A DNA stretch of 64,000 nucleotides from Novosphingobium album (ex Liu et al. 2023) (lineage in GTDB: Bacteria > Pseudomonadota > Alphaproteobacteria > Sphingomonadales > Sphingomonadaceae): NCBI RefSeq assembly GCF_029076845.1, contig NZ_JARESE010000070.1:62001-126000 (forward strand). Direction: 5' to 3'. The notes beneath the pieces were generated by a model, which made no database searches, had not been told where the DNA came from, and was given only the letters and a program-made list of their open reading frames with translations. Positions 36,052 to 44,164 of the stretch are shown in pieces; the stretch's first letter is position 1, and each line of letters starts with the position of its first letter. Made by a program: the position numbers and the translations under genes.

Positions 36052-36204
36052 GAACCTGTTTGGGAATGCGCCATTCGGCGCAAGGCCGCACCAGCCCGCT
36101 CCCCCACCCGGCCACCCATAGAATACTGCCGTTGGGTGGCCGGGTGGGGGAGCGGGCTGGTGCGGCCTTGAAATGCGATCATCCGCGCATTTCCAAGCAG
36201 GCTC
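36052..36204. repeat. Palindromic repeat, copy A (best-formed copy)
   Basis: A 153-bp near-complete palindrome directly after the alcohol dehydrogenase stop. Inner arms 36081-36118 and 36133-36170 are perfect reverse complements of 38 bp around a 14-nt loop. Outer arms 36052-36071 and 36185-36204 pair with a few mismatches (GAACCTGTTTGGGAATGCGC and its counterpart). It would form a very stable RNA or cruciform structure. Related copies lie at 32347, 49359 and 60821. Confidence 0.9.
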
Positions 36205-36216
36205 CAAGTTCCGCGC

Positions 36217-36603
36217 TCACTCCGCCGCGTGGCAGACCGCCTCGACATTGATCCCGTCGGGATCGAGCGCGAAGGCCGCGTAGTAATTGGCGTGATAATG
36301 CGGCCGCAGGCCAGGGGCGCCATGGTCCCGTCCGCCGCTGGCCAGCGCCGCCTTGTAGAAGGCATCGACCGCCGCCCGGCAGGACGCGGAAAAGGCCACA
36401 TGGATGCCCGTCCCGCGCGGGCCGTCGTTGCCCAGCCAGAACGCCGGCTTGCCATCCTTGCCATAGCCGATGCCGTGATAGCCGCCGGTCTCCTCGGCCG
36501 TGACTTCCATCAGCGGCACATAGCCCAGCGGGGCCAGCGCGGCATCGTAGAAGCGGCGGGACGCGGCAAAGTCGCTCGCGCCGATACCCATGTGGTCGAT
36601 CAT
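36217..36603 (-). CDS. VOC (glyoxalase/bleomycin-resistance/dioxygenase) family protein
   Basis: A 128-residue vicinal-oxygen-chelate protein. It begins MIDHMGIGASDFAASRRFYDAAL, with the first metal-ligand His, has the YVPLMEVT and GIGYGKDGKPAFWLG strands, a HVAFSASCRAAVDAFYKAAL helix with the next metal His at its start, and ends with the PHYHANYYAAFALDPDGINVEAV strand, where the Glu is the usual last ligand. Family enzymes include glyoxalase I and extradiol dioxygenases. ATG 36603 has AAGGAG upstream. It converges with the repeat and the alcohol dehydrogenase gene. The reaction is not known. Confidence 0.85.
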   Translation of the reverse strand: MIDHMGIGASDFAASRRFYDAALAPLGYVPLMEVTAEETGGYHGIGYGKDGKPAFWLGNDGPRGTGIHVAFSASCRAAVDAFYKAALASGGRDHGAPGLRPHYHANYYAAFALDPDGINVEAVCHAAE

Positions 36604-36765
36604 CTCGCATCTCCTTGCGGGCGCTTCCGGCCGACCCCGCAGCCTTTGGCCGTGGTCGATCGTTATTCTCTCCAAATGGCGCCGAAAAGTGTGATTTTCA
36701 CGCATCGCGACGCAGCGGATTTTGCGTACCTGCCCGCCCTGGCGCGGACGGAATGGCGATCCGCG

Positions 36766-37524
36766 CTAGCCAGCGGTCACGCCCGCGTCGATATTGATGC
36801 AGGCGCCATGATAGCTGCGCGCGGCCGGGCTGGCGAGGAAAGCCACGCAATCGGCCACGTCCTCGATCTCGCACAGCCCGCGCGGCGAGCCGATGCGGCT
36901 GATCAGGTCGCGATCGCAATCGGCCAGCGCGGCCATGCCCTGCACCAACCCGGTCATCATCCCGCCCGGCGCCACGGCATTGATGCGGATCGGCTCCTTC
37001 ATGTATTCCATCGCCAGCGCCTTGGTCATGTTGGTGAGCCCGGCCTTGGCGGCGCAATAAGCGGCGAAGTAGGCCTGCCCCTGGAACGCGGCGCAGGACG
37101 TAACGTTGACGATCGCGCCATGCGCCGCCAGCAGGTGCGGCAGGCTCTCGCGGATCAGGAAGAACGGCGCGTCCAGATTGACGCGCATCGTCAGATCCCA
37201 GCTTTCGTCGGGAAAGCTGGGCGTCGGCCCCGGTTTCATCACCCCGGCGATGTTGCACAGCGCGTCGAGCCGGCCGAATTCGGCCAGCGTGCGCTCCACC
37301 GCCTGCTTGCAGCTGGCCCGTTGCGACAAATCGAGCGGCAGTTCGAGCGCCTTGCGGCCCAGCGCGGCGATGGCCCGGGCGGTGCCCGCCAGCCCATCGG
37401 CCGAAACGTCCAGGATCGCCAGATCGGCGCCCGATTCCGCCAGTTTCAGCGCGGTGGCGCGCCCCAGCCCCGCCGCCGCGCCCGTTACCAGCGCGACCTT
37501 GCCGTTCATGTCCGATGCCTGCAT
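36766..37524 (-). CDS. Short-chain dehydrogenase/reductase
   Basis: A 252-residue SDR with LVTGAAAGLGRATALKLAES, AILDVSADG (Asp suited to NAD), NIAGVMKPGP in place of NNAG, VNVTSCAAF, AYCAAKAGLTN (YxxxK) and a C-terminal YHGACINIDAGVTAG. Four in-frame ATGs precede the conserved core; the one at 37524 is chosen because GGGAGG lies 5 bp upstream. It faces away from the carboxylase operon and lies 32 bp downstream of the LysR gene on the same strand, so it may be read with it. Confidence 0.9.
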   Translation of the reverse strand: MQASDMNGKVALVTGAAAGLGRATALKLAESGADLAILDVSADGLAGTARAIAALGRKALELPLDLSQRASCKQAVERTLAEFGRLDALCNIAGVMKPGPTPSFPDESWDLTMRVNLDAPFFLIRESLPHLLAAHGAIVNVTSCAAFQGQAYFAAYCAAKAGLTNMTKALAMEYMKEPIRINAVAPGGMMTGLVQGMAALADCDRDLISRIGSPRGLCEIEDVADCVAFLASPAARSYHGACINIDAGVTAG

Positions 37525-37556
37525 CCCAGCCTCCCTCATGCTATCCTCTGGCACCT

Positions 37557-38429
37557 TCATGCCTTGCGATAGTGCGCGCGGACAAGCGCGATGAACGGGC
37601 TGGTCCGCCCCACCGCGACTTGCGCGTCGCTGGCGAAGAGCAGGCCCACGTCGCGCGCCAGCTCGAAATCGCGCACCGGCACGAAGCGCACCGTGCCGTC
37701 GGCGAAGCCTTCGGGCATCATGCCGATGCCCGCGCCCGCGCGCACGATGGCGAGCACGCGCGCGTCGCTGGTGGTCTTGAGCACGAAGCGCGGGCGCACG
37801 CCGCGCTGGGTGAAGAAACGGTTGATCTCCGGCAGCGCCTCGCAATGGCGGCGCAGCGCCATGCGATCCTGCGCGAGCTGTTCGGCCGGCACTTGCGCTT
37901 CGCCGGCCAGTGGGTGCTCCGGCGGCAGCACCATCATGTAGCGTTCGCGCGCCAGCACTTCGGGATGGAAACGGGCGTGGTGCGGGCGGATCACCGTCAG
38001 CGCCACGTCGATCCGCCCGCGTTCGAGCCGCTCGGCCAGTTCGCGCTCGCCCCCGTCGAGCAGTTCGAGCACTTCGTCCGCGCCGCTCGCGCCATGGCGT
38101 TCGAGGATCGCCTCGACCGCGCGCGTCGGGATCGTGCCCAGCACGCCCACGCGCAGCAGGCGCGGCTCGGGCACGGCCTGGATCTCGCTCAGCGCCTGCT
38201 CGTATTCCGCCGCGATCCGCCGCGCGCGCACGAGGAAGCGGCTGCCCGCCGGCGTCAGCGACACGCCTTGCCGGTCACGGTCGAACAGGCGCGCGCCCAG
38301 CTCGCGCTCCAGCTTGGCGATCCCGGCCGACAGGGTGGGCTGGGTGACGCTGACCGAACGGGCCGCGCGGCCGAAGCTGCCCAGTTCGGCCACCGCCAGG
38401 AAATAGCGCAGCATGTATTGGTCGATCAT
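37557..38429 (-). CDS. LysR-family transcriptional regulator
   Basis: A 290-residue LTTR. The N-terminal winged HTH shows YFLAVAELGSFGRAARSVSVTQPTLSAGIAKLERELG (key part SFGRAARSVSVTQPTLS), followed by RLFDRDRQGVSLTPAG and a periplasmic-binding-protein-like effector domain (RVGVLGTIPTRAVEAIL onward). The gene diverges from the carboxylase gene at 38572. A perfect inverted repeat at 38427-38443 overlaps its start codon. LTTRs typically repress themselves and activate the divergent operon when an inducer binds, so control of the acyl-CoA carboxylase by its pathway metabolite is the natural inference. Confidence 0.92.
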   Translation of the reverse strand: MIDQYMLRYFLAVAELGSFGRAARSVSVTQPTLSAGIAKLERELGARLFDRDRQGVSLTPAGSRFLVRARRIAAEYEQALSEIQAVPEPRLLRVGVLGTIPTRAVEAILERHGASGADEVLELLDGGERELAERLERGRIDVALTVIRPHHARFHPEVLARERYMMVLPPEHPLAGEAQVPAEQLAQDRMALRRHCEALPEINRFFTQRGVRPRFVLKTTSDARVLAIVRAGAGIGMMPEGFADGTVRFVPVRDFELARDVGLLFASDAQVAVGRTSPFIALVRAHYRKA

Positions 38430-38443
38430 AGACGCTGTCTATG
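38427..38443. promoter_or_regulatory. LysR-type operator candidate CATAGAC-GCT-GTCTATG
   Basis: Perfect 7-bp arms with a 3-bp spacer, matching the LTTR T-N11-A architecture. It overlaps the LysR start codon and sits about 130 bp upstream of the carboxylase gene. The location between divergent regulator and target is the classical LTTR arrangement. Confidence 0.7.
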
Positions 38444-38571
38444 GAAAGCCCGTGCAACTTTCAATTTCCGTCCGCTTTGCCGGCAAGCTAGACAGGCAGG
38501 ACAAAGCCAGCCGCGATGGGAACAGGGATGCCTTTCGGATCGAATCAGGAGACGGCCAGGGAGATGCGGGC

Positions 38572-40173
38572 ATGAGCGCGCCCGTGCTCCAGACCAGCAT
38601 CACTCTCGATAGCCCGGAAGCGCAGGCGCGCGCCGCGCACAACCGCGCGCTGGCCGAGGAACTGCGCGCCCGCGTCGCGCAGGCGGCGCTGGGCGGCAAT
38701 GCAAAGTCGCGTGAACGCCACGTGGCGCGGGGCAAGCTGCTCCCGCGCGAGCGGGTGGAGCGGCTGCTCGATCCCGGCTCGCCGCTGCTCGAGCTCGGCC
38801 AGCTCGCCGCCAATGGCCTTTATGGCGAGGATATTCCCGGCGCCGGCCTGATCACCGCGATCGGGCACGTCTCCGGCCGCCCCTGCATGATCGTGTGCAA
38901 CGATGCCACGGTCAAAGGCGGCACCTATTACCCGATGACGGTGAAGAAGCATATCCGCGCACAGGAGATCGCGCGCGAGAACCGGCTGCCGTGCGTCTAC
39001 CTCGTCGACAGCGGCGGCGCCAACCTGCCGCACCAGGCCGAAGTCTTCCCCGATCGCGATCACTTCGGCCGCATCTTCTTCAACCAGGCGCAGATGAGTG
39101 CGAAGGGCATCCCGCAGATCGCCTGCGTGATGGGAAGCTGCACGGCGGGCGGTGCCTATGTGCCCGCCATGTCGGACGAGACAGTGATCGTGAAAGAGCA
39201 GGGCACAATCTTCCTCGCCGGCCCGCCGCTGGTCCAGGCCGCGACCGGCGAAGTGATCAGCGCCGAGGATCTGGGCGGCGGCGACCTGCACAGTCGCAAG
39301 TCGGGCGTGACCGATCATCTGGCCGACAATGACGAGCACGCGCTGACCATCGTGCGCGACATCGTCAGCCATCTGGGCCCACGCCACGACAACGGCCTGC
39401 CGCTGCGCGAACCGCGCCCGCCGAAATACGCGCCCGAGGAACTCTATTCGATCATTCCCGAAGACGTGCGCGCGCCTTATGATGTGCACGAAGTGATCGC
39501 CCGCATCGTCGACGGCAGCGAGTTTCACGAGTTCAAGGCGCTTTACGGCAGCACGCTGGTCTGCGGCTTCGCGCATATTCACGGGATGCCGGTGGCGATC
39601 CTGGCCAACAACGGCGTGCTCTTTTCCGAAAGCGCGCAGAAGGGCGCGCACTTCATCGAGCTGGCCTGCCAGCGCAAGATCCCACTGCTGTTCCTCCAGA
39701 ACATCTCGGGCTTCATGGTCGGCGGCAAGTATGAGGCCGAAGGCATCGCCAAGCACGGCGCCAAGCTGGTGACGGCGGTGGCGACCGCGAGCGTACCCCG
39801 CATCACCGTGCTGATCGGCGGCAGCTTTGGCGCCGGCAACTATGGCATGTGCGGCCGCGCCTATGACCCGCGCTTCCTGTTCACCTGGCCCAACGCGCGC
39901 ATCAGCGTGATGGGCGGCGAACAGGCCGCCAGCGTGCTCGCCACCGTCCACCGCGACGCCGACAAGTGGGACGAGCGCGAGGCCGAAGCCTTCAAGGCGC
40001 CGATCCGCCAGAAGTACGAGGACGAAGGCAACCCCTACTACGCCACCGCCCGCCTGTGGGATGACGGCGTGATCGACCCGGCGCAGACCCGCGACGTGCT
40101 GGGACTGGCGCTGGCGGCGAGCCTGGAAGCGCCCATCCCCGACCAGCCGCGGTTCGGCGTGTTCAGGATGTGA
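38572..40173 (+). CDS. Acyl-CoA carboxylase carboxyltransferase subunit (methylcrotonyl-CoA type, beta)
   Basis: A 533-residue carboxyltransferase. Both halves are clear: N-terminal VKGGTYYPMTVKKHIRAQEI, YLVDSGGANLPHQAEVFPD (oxyanion loop) and GSCTAGGAYVPAMSDE, and the C-terminal crotonase-like part with LFLQNISGFMVGGKYEAEGI, GGSFGAGNYGMCGRAYDP and RISVMGGEQAASVL. This pattern is that of methylcrotonyl-CoA carboxylase beta (MccB/LiuB), length about 535. Geranyl-CoA carboxylase beta is the close alternative. The biotin-bearing partner is encoded at 40705, beyond an inserted DUF559 cassette. Other leucine-pathway genes (ivd, enoyl hydratase, HMG-CoA lyase) are absent here. Confidence 0.9.
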   Translation: MSAPVLQTSITLDSPEAQARAAHNRALAEELRARVAQAALGGNAKSRERHVARGKLLPRERVERLLDPGSPLLELGQLAANGLYGEDIPGAGLITAIGHVSGRPCMIVCNDATVKGGTYYPMTVKKHIRAQEIARENRLPCVYLVDSGGANLPHQAEVFPDRDHFGRIFFNQAQMSAKGIPQIACVMGSCTAGGAYVPAMSDETVIVKEQGTIFLAGPPLVQAATGEVISAEDLGGGDLHSRKSGVTDHLADNDEHALTIVRDIVSHLGPRHDNGLPLREPRPPKYAPEELYSIIPEDVRAPYDVHEVIARIVDGSEFHEFKALYGSTLVCGFAHIHGMPVAILANNGVLFSESAQKGAHFIELACQRKIPLLFLQNISGFMVGGKYEAEGIAKHGAKLVTAVATASVPRITVLIGGSFGAGNYGMCGRAYDPRFLFTWPNARISVMGGEQAASVLATVHRDADKWDEREAEAFKAPIRQKYEDEGNPYYATARLWDDGVIDPAQTRDVLGLALAASLEAPIPDQPRFGVFRM

Positions 40174-40190
40174 TGGTGGCGGCGGGTGGC

Positions 40191-40701
40191 CTTTCCTCAT
40201 TCCTCCCCGAGCTCGTCTCGGGGAGGGGGACCGCCCGGCGCAGCCGGGTGGTGGAGGGGGAGCCGCGCCGCCGCTTCGGCCAGGATCAAGGCAAGCACGC
40301 GTTCCAGATCGTCCAGCACGGCCTTCGCCGGAATGCGCAAAGTCGCGATTCCGGCACGCGCGAACCACGCGTCGCGCACTTCATCGCGCAGCGGACGATC
40401 GCCGAAATCATGGGCGGCGCCATCCACCTCGATCGCCAGCCGCGCATCACTGCAATAGAAATCCAGCACGTAGGCCCCGCTGGGATGCTGGCGCCGGAAC
40501 TTGAGTCCGTGCGGCCGCTGCCGCAGTTCGCGCCACAGCAGACCCTCGGGCAAGGACATCGCGCGCCGCAATTTCCGGGCCCGATCGATCCGGCCATCGC
40601 GAGGTTTCGGCGAAACATCCCTGAACATCGCAGTTCCCCCTCCACCATGCTTCGCATGGTCCCCCTCCCCGAGACAAGCTCGGGGAGGAATTGAGAGAAA
40701 G
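40191..40701. mobile_element. Inverted-repeat-bounded DUF559 cassette inside the carboxylase operon
   Basis: About 510 bp between the two carboxylase genes. The left end (about 40191-40264) and right end (about 40633-40701) are near-identical in opposite orientation: both contain TCCTCCCCGAGCT, GTCTCGGGGAGGGGGACC and GGTGGAGGGGGA, and the match continues outward as CTTTCCTC versus CTTTCTCTC. The centre encodes a DUF559 protein. The ends lie 17 bp after one gene's stop and 3 bp before the next gene's start. No transposase is present and no clear target duplication is seen, so mobility is inferred from structure. Confidence 0.7.
40197..40628 (-). CDS. DUF559-domain protein (Vsr-like endonuclease fold)
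   Basis: A 143-residue protein. After a basic N-terminus come ARKLRRAMSLPEGLLWRELR, GLKFRRQHPSGAYVLDFYC, and AIEVDGAAHDFGDRPLRDEV, the DUF559 core that resembles Vsr/restriction nucleases: an E/Q-x-D-x-Y/F strand followed by an E-V-D-G strand. The C-terminus runs into the left inverted repeat (PAAPGGPPPRDELGEE), so the last residues are encoded by the repeat itself. The ATG at 40628 has GGAGGGGG upstream within the right repeat, so the repeat also supplies the translation signal. It is antisense to the flanking carboxylase genes. Confidence 0.8.
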   Translation of the reverse strand: MFRDVSPKPRDGRIDRARKLRRAMSLPEGLLWRELRQRPHGLKFRRQHPSGAYVLDFYCSDARLAIEVDGAAHDFGDRPLRDEVRDAWFARAGIATLRIPAKAVLDDLERVLALILAEAAARLPLHHPAAPGGPPPRDELGEE

Positions 40702-40704
40702 CCC

Positions 40705-42546
40705 ATGATCCAGTCCCTCCTCATCGCCAACCGGGGCGAGATCGCTTGCCGGGTGATCCGCACCGCGCGCCGGCTCGGCATTCGCACGATCGCGGTCTAT
40801 TCGGATGCCGACGCCGATGCGCTGCATGTGCGCGAAGCGGATGAAGCGGTGCATATCGGCCCCTCGCCCGCGCGCGAAAGCTATCTGGTGGGCGAGAAGA
40901 TCATTGCCGCCGCCAGGGCCACCGGGGCCGAGGCGATCCATCCGGGCTATGGCTTCCTTTCGGAAAACGCCGAGTTCGCGCAAGCCGTGATCGACGCCGG
41001 GCTGGTCTGGGTCGGCCCCGACCCCGCCTCGATCACCGCGATGGGCCTGAAGGACGCGGCCAAGAAACTGATGGCGCAAGCCGGCGTGCCGGTGACGCCG
41101 GGCTACATGGGCGAGGAGCAGGCGGCGATCTTCCTGGCGGATGAAGCCGCCAAGATCGGCTATCCGGTGCTGATCAAGGCGGTCGCGGGCGGCGGCGGCA
41201 AAGGTATGCGGCTGGTCGAGAGCGAGGACGAGTTCGCCGACGCGCTCGCCTCGTGCAAGCGCGAGGCGGCCAGTTCCTTCGGCAACGATCATGTGCTGAT
41301 CGAGAAGTATATCCTCAGCCCCCGCCACATCGAAGTGCAGGTGTTCGGCGACAGCCACGGCAACATCGTCCACTTGTTCGAGCGGGACTGCTCGCTGCAG
41401 CGCCGCCACCAGAAAGTGATCGAGGAAGCGCCCGCGCCGGGCATGGATGCTGCAACCCGTACTGCATTGTGCACCGCAGCAGTGCGTGCAGCAAAAGCGG
41501 TCGACTATGTCGGCGCGGGCACGATCGAATTCATCGCCGACGGCTCGGAAGGGCTGCGTGCCGATCGCATCTGGTTCATGGAAATGAACACGCGGCTGCA
41601 GGTGGAGCATCCCGTGACCGAGGCAATCACCGGGGTCGATCTGGTGGAATGGCAGCTGCGCGTCGCGAGCGGCGAGCCGCTGCCGCTGGCGCAGCACGAT
41701 CTGGGCATCGATGGCTGGGCGATGGAAGCGCGGCTCTATGCCGAGGATCCGGCCAAGGGCTTCCTGCCCTCGATCGGCAAGCTCGAACTGCTGCAATTCG
41801 GCGACGCGCCGGGCGGACGCATCGACACCGGCGTCTATGAAGGCGCCGAAGTCTCGCCGTTCTACGATCCGATGATCGCCAAGGTCATCGCCTGGGGCGA
41901 TGACCGCGAGGTGGCGCGCGAGCGGCTGGGCGAGATGCTGGCCGACAGTGCGGTCTGGCCGGTCAGGACCAATGCCTCGTTCCTGGTGAAGGCGCTGGAC
42001 CATCCCGATTTCGTCACCGGCACGGTCGATACCGGGCTGATCGGCCGTGATGGCGAGGCCTTGGCGCAAACGCCCGCACCCTCGCGCGAGGCGCTGGAAG
42101 CGGCTGCCGCGGCGCTGGTGCCGCTGTATGATCCGCCGGGCTTCCGGCTCAACGCCGCCCCCGCGCGCGCGGCCTGGTTCCTGCTCGATGGCGAGCGGGT
42201 GGAGATCGCGGTCGATGGCGGCAGCGAGGCGCCGGTGCCTTCGGTGCTCGTCACCGAGCAAGGGCAGGCCTGGCTGCTGGCGCACTGGCGCAAGGAAGGC
42301 ACGGCGGGCGGCGCGGCGGGCTCCGGCTCGATCCTCGCGCCGATGCCGGGCAAGGTCATCGCGGTCGAAGTGGCGCAAGGCGATGTCGTGACCAAGGGGC
42401 AGAAGCTGCTGACGCTGGAAGCGATGAAGATGGAGCACACGCTGACCGCGCCGTTCGACGGCGTGGTGGCCGAGCTCAACACCCAGGCCGGCGCGCAAGT
42501 GCAAGTGGAAGCGCTGCTGGCCCGGATCGAGGAACACGACGCCTGA
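40705..42546 (+). CDS. Acyl-CoA carboxylase biotin carboxylase/BCCP subunit (methylcrotonyl-CoA type, alpha)
   Basis: A 613-residue protein combining biotin carboxylase and biotin carboxyl carrier domains. Features: LLIANRGEIACRVIRTARRLG, HPGYGFLSENAEFA, the ATP-grasp glycine loop AVAGGGGKGMRLV, the MEMNTRLQVEHPVTE active-site block, and the C-terminal biotinyl lysine in LEAMKMEHTL. It is somewhat short for MccA (often 650-670), with a compact linker before the carrier domain. It is separated from its partner subunit by the DUF559 cassette. A stretch at 41449-41499 has unusual codons (GCA, CGT) for this genome. Confidence 0.92.
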   Translation: MIQSLLIANRGEIACRVIRTARRLGIRTIAVYSDADADALHVREADEAVHIGPSPARESYLVGEKIIAAARATGAEAIHPGYGFLSENAEFAQAVIDAGLVWVGPDPASITAMGLKDAAKKLMAQAGVPVTPGYMGEEQAAIFLADEAAKIGYPVLIKAVAGGGGKGMRLVESEDEFADALASCKREAASSFGNDHVLIEKYILSPRHIEVQVFGDSHGNIVHLFERDCSLQRRHQKVIEEAPAPGMDAATRTALCTAAVRAAKAVDYVGAGTIEFIADGSEGLRADRIWFMEMNTRLQVEHPVTEAITGVDLVEWQLRVASGEPLPLAQHDLGIDGWAMEARLYAEDPAKGFLPSIGKLELLQFGDAPGGRIDTGVYEGAEVSPFYDPMIAKVIAWGDDREVARERLGEMLADSAVWPVRTNASFLVKALDHPDFVTGTVDTGLIGRDGEALAQTPAPSREALEAAAAALVPLYDPPGFRLNAAPARAAWFLLDGERVEIAVDGGSEAPVPSVLVTEQGQAWLLAHWRKEGTAGGAAGSGSILAPMPGKVIAVEVAQGDVVTKGQKLLTLEAMKMEHTLTAPFDGVVAELNTQAGAQVQVEALLARIEEHDA

Positions 42547-42555
42547 GGCGCAGCG

Positions 42556-43743
42556 CTATCGCCGCGATCCGGCGTAATGCGTGACGGCCACGCCGTGCGG
42601 CGTCTTGTCCAGCGTGAAATAGAACGTCGCGCCGGCATCGACTGAAGATTCTGCCCAGATCCGCCCGCCATGGCGATCGACGATCCGCTGCACGATCGCC
42701 AGGCCAATGCCGCTGCCGTCGAACGCCTGCCGCGCGTGCAACCGCTGGAACGCGTCGAACAGGCGATCGGCAAAGCGCATGTCAAAGCCCACGCCATTGT
42801 CGCGCACATAGTATACCGGCGGCCCGTGCGGCGCCGCCGCCACCGGCAGCGTGCCCACCTGGATCTCCGGCCGGTCGCGCAGGCGGCTGAACTTGACCGC
42901 GTTTTCCAGCAGGTTCTGGAAAACCAGGCGCACCAGCGTGGGGTCCGCGCGCAAGTCGGGCAAATCACCGAGTTCGACGTGGAAATCGATATCGGCATTG
43001 GCGTGGCGCAGATCGCGCAGGATATCGGCGACCAGCCCCGGCGTGTCGACCGTGCCGCGCCGCAGCTTGTGGCGGCCGATCCGGGCGAGCGCCAGATGAT
43101 CCTCGATCAGGTCGTTCATCTGGTCCACGCTGCGGCCGATCATCGCCAGTCGCTCGGCGACCACGGGGGCCAGGCTTGGCGCCTCGTCCCGCAGCACGGA
43201 CTGCGCCAGCCATTCGATCGCGCGCAGCGGCGCGCGCAGATCGTGCGATACCGAATAGGCGAACGCTTCCAGATCCCGGTTTGCCGCCACCAGATCGCCC
43301 GTGCGCGATTCCATCTGGCGTTCGAGTTCGACCTCGGCGGCCTGCGCGTGGGGATCGCGGATGATCCGGGCAACAAGGCGCGGAAACAGGCTCTGCGCGA
43401 TCTCGGCACGGTCCAGCACTTCGGCCGCGCCTGCCTCGCGCAACTGGCGCGACAGGGCCGGATCGACGGCATTGGCGATGACGATGACCGGGGCCTGCCC
43501 GGCCTGCGCCACGATCACCGCCAGGTCCGCCAGGTCCGCCGATGCCGGCGATCCCAGATCGAGGACCACGCCATCAAACCCCTGCTGGCGCAATAGGCGC
43601 GGCGCGGCGGCGCGCGTGGCGGTATGCCGCACGGCCACTTGCCCGGCGCCGCCAGTGACAAGCCGGTCGCGGAGGAACGCGGCATCGCCATCAGCATCCG
43701 CGACGATCAGCAGCAGGCCAGGCAGGGCGATTTCAATCGGCAT
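42556..43743 (-). CDS. Sensor histidine kinase with N-terminal receiver-like domain
   Basis: A 395-residue cytosolic kinase. Residues about 8-125 look like a receiver domain (LLLIVADADGDAAFLRDRL; GVVLDLGSPASADLADL) that keeps the Asp but lacks the conserved Lys, so it may be degenerate. A coiled-coil leads to the HisKA motif YSVSHDLRAPLRAIEWLA with the phospho-His, then HATPase motifs: VFQNLLENAVKFS (N box), YVRDNGVGFDMRF (G1), and FDGSGIGLAIVQRIV (G2). No transmembrane segments, so the signal is probably intracellular. It converges with the carboxylase gene (9-bp gap) and diverges from the NarL-type regulator at 44165. Confidence 0.88.
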   Translation of the reverse strand: MPIEIALPGLLLIVADADGDAAFLRDRLVTGGAGQVAVRHTATRAAAPRLLRQQGFDGVVLDLGSPASADLADLAVIVAQAGQAPVIVIANAVDPALSRQLREAGAAEVLDRAEIAQSLFPRLVARIIRDPHAQAAEVELERQMESRTGDLVAANRDLEAFAYSVSHDLRAPLRAIEWLAQSVLRDEAPSLAPVVAERLAMIGRSVDQMNDLIEDHLALARIGRHKLRRGTVDTPGLVADILRDLRHANADIDFHVELGDLPDLRADPTLVRLVFQNLLENAVKFSRLRDRPEIQVGTLPVAAAPHGPPVYYVRDNGVGFDMRFADRLFDAFQRLHARQAFDGSGIGLAIVQRIVDRHGGRIWAESSVDAGATFYFTLDKTPHGVAVTHYAGSRR

Positions 43744-44164
43744 GGCGCCCTCCCATCGGGCGAAGCCGGCCCGGGCCGCGCGGCGCGCCCACGCACGCCG
43801 GCGCCGCTTCAGGGCGAGCGGACCAGCGCCGCGCCAGCATGTTTCCGAGCGGGCCTTTACAGATCATGACGCCCTGTCCGGTAAAAACCGCGATCGCGGC
43901 AGTCAGCGGATTTCCGGATATCTGTAAGTAAATATCCCACAGTTTATTACTTCCCATTTCGGGGGCGTTGCTGGAAGATATTAATACTTTATGCCTTGCA
44001 ATACTGATTCATCGCAGGATACCTTGCGACAAACGGGCATTCGAAAGCGGATTTCGACATGCCTTGGAGACGAAGACCGCGATCGGACGGACCCCGGCTC
44101 CACGGACATGGCGAAGCGGGAATTCGCGGTTCACCCCAGTGTGGACCGGAAACGGAGGCGCCAG
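43744..44164. promoter_or_regulatory. Long divergent spacer between kinase and NarL-type regulator
   Basis: About 420 bp without a convincing gene. The middle (about 43900-44000) is distinctly AT-rich, containing TATCTGTAAGTAAATATC and TTATTACTTCCC, which probably holds the promoter of the response regulator and perhaps of the kinase. GGAGG lies 6 bp before the regulator's ATG. Confidence 0.4.

Noticed and set aside
40501..40704. Upstream in-frame extension of the biotin carboxylase gene
   Set aside because: It runs through the DUF559 cassette; the family N-terminus begins exactly at the ATG at 40705.
43991..44164. N-terminal extension of the NarL-type regulator
   Set aside because: The receiver fold starts right at 44165, which has GGAGG upstream; the extension has no similarity pattern and crosses the promoter area.
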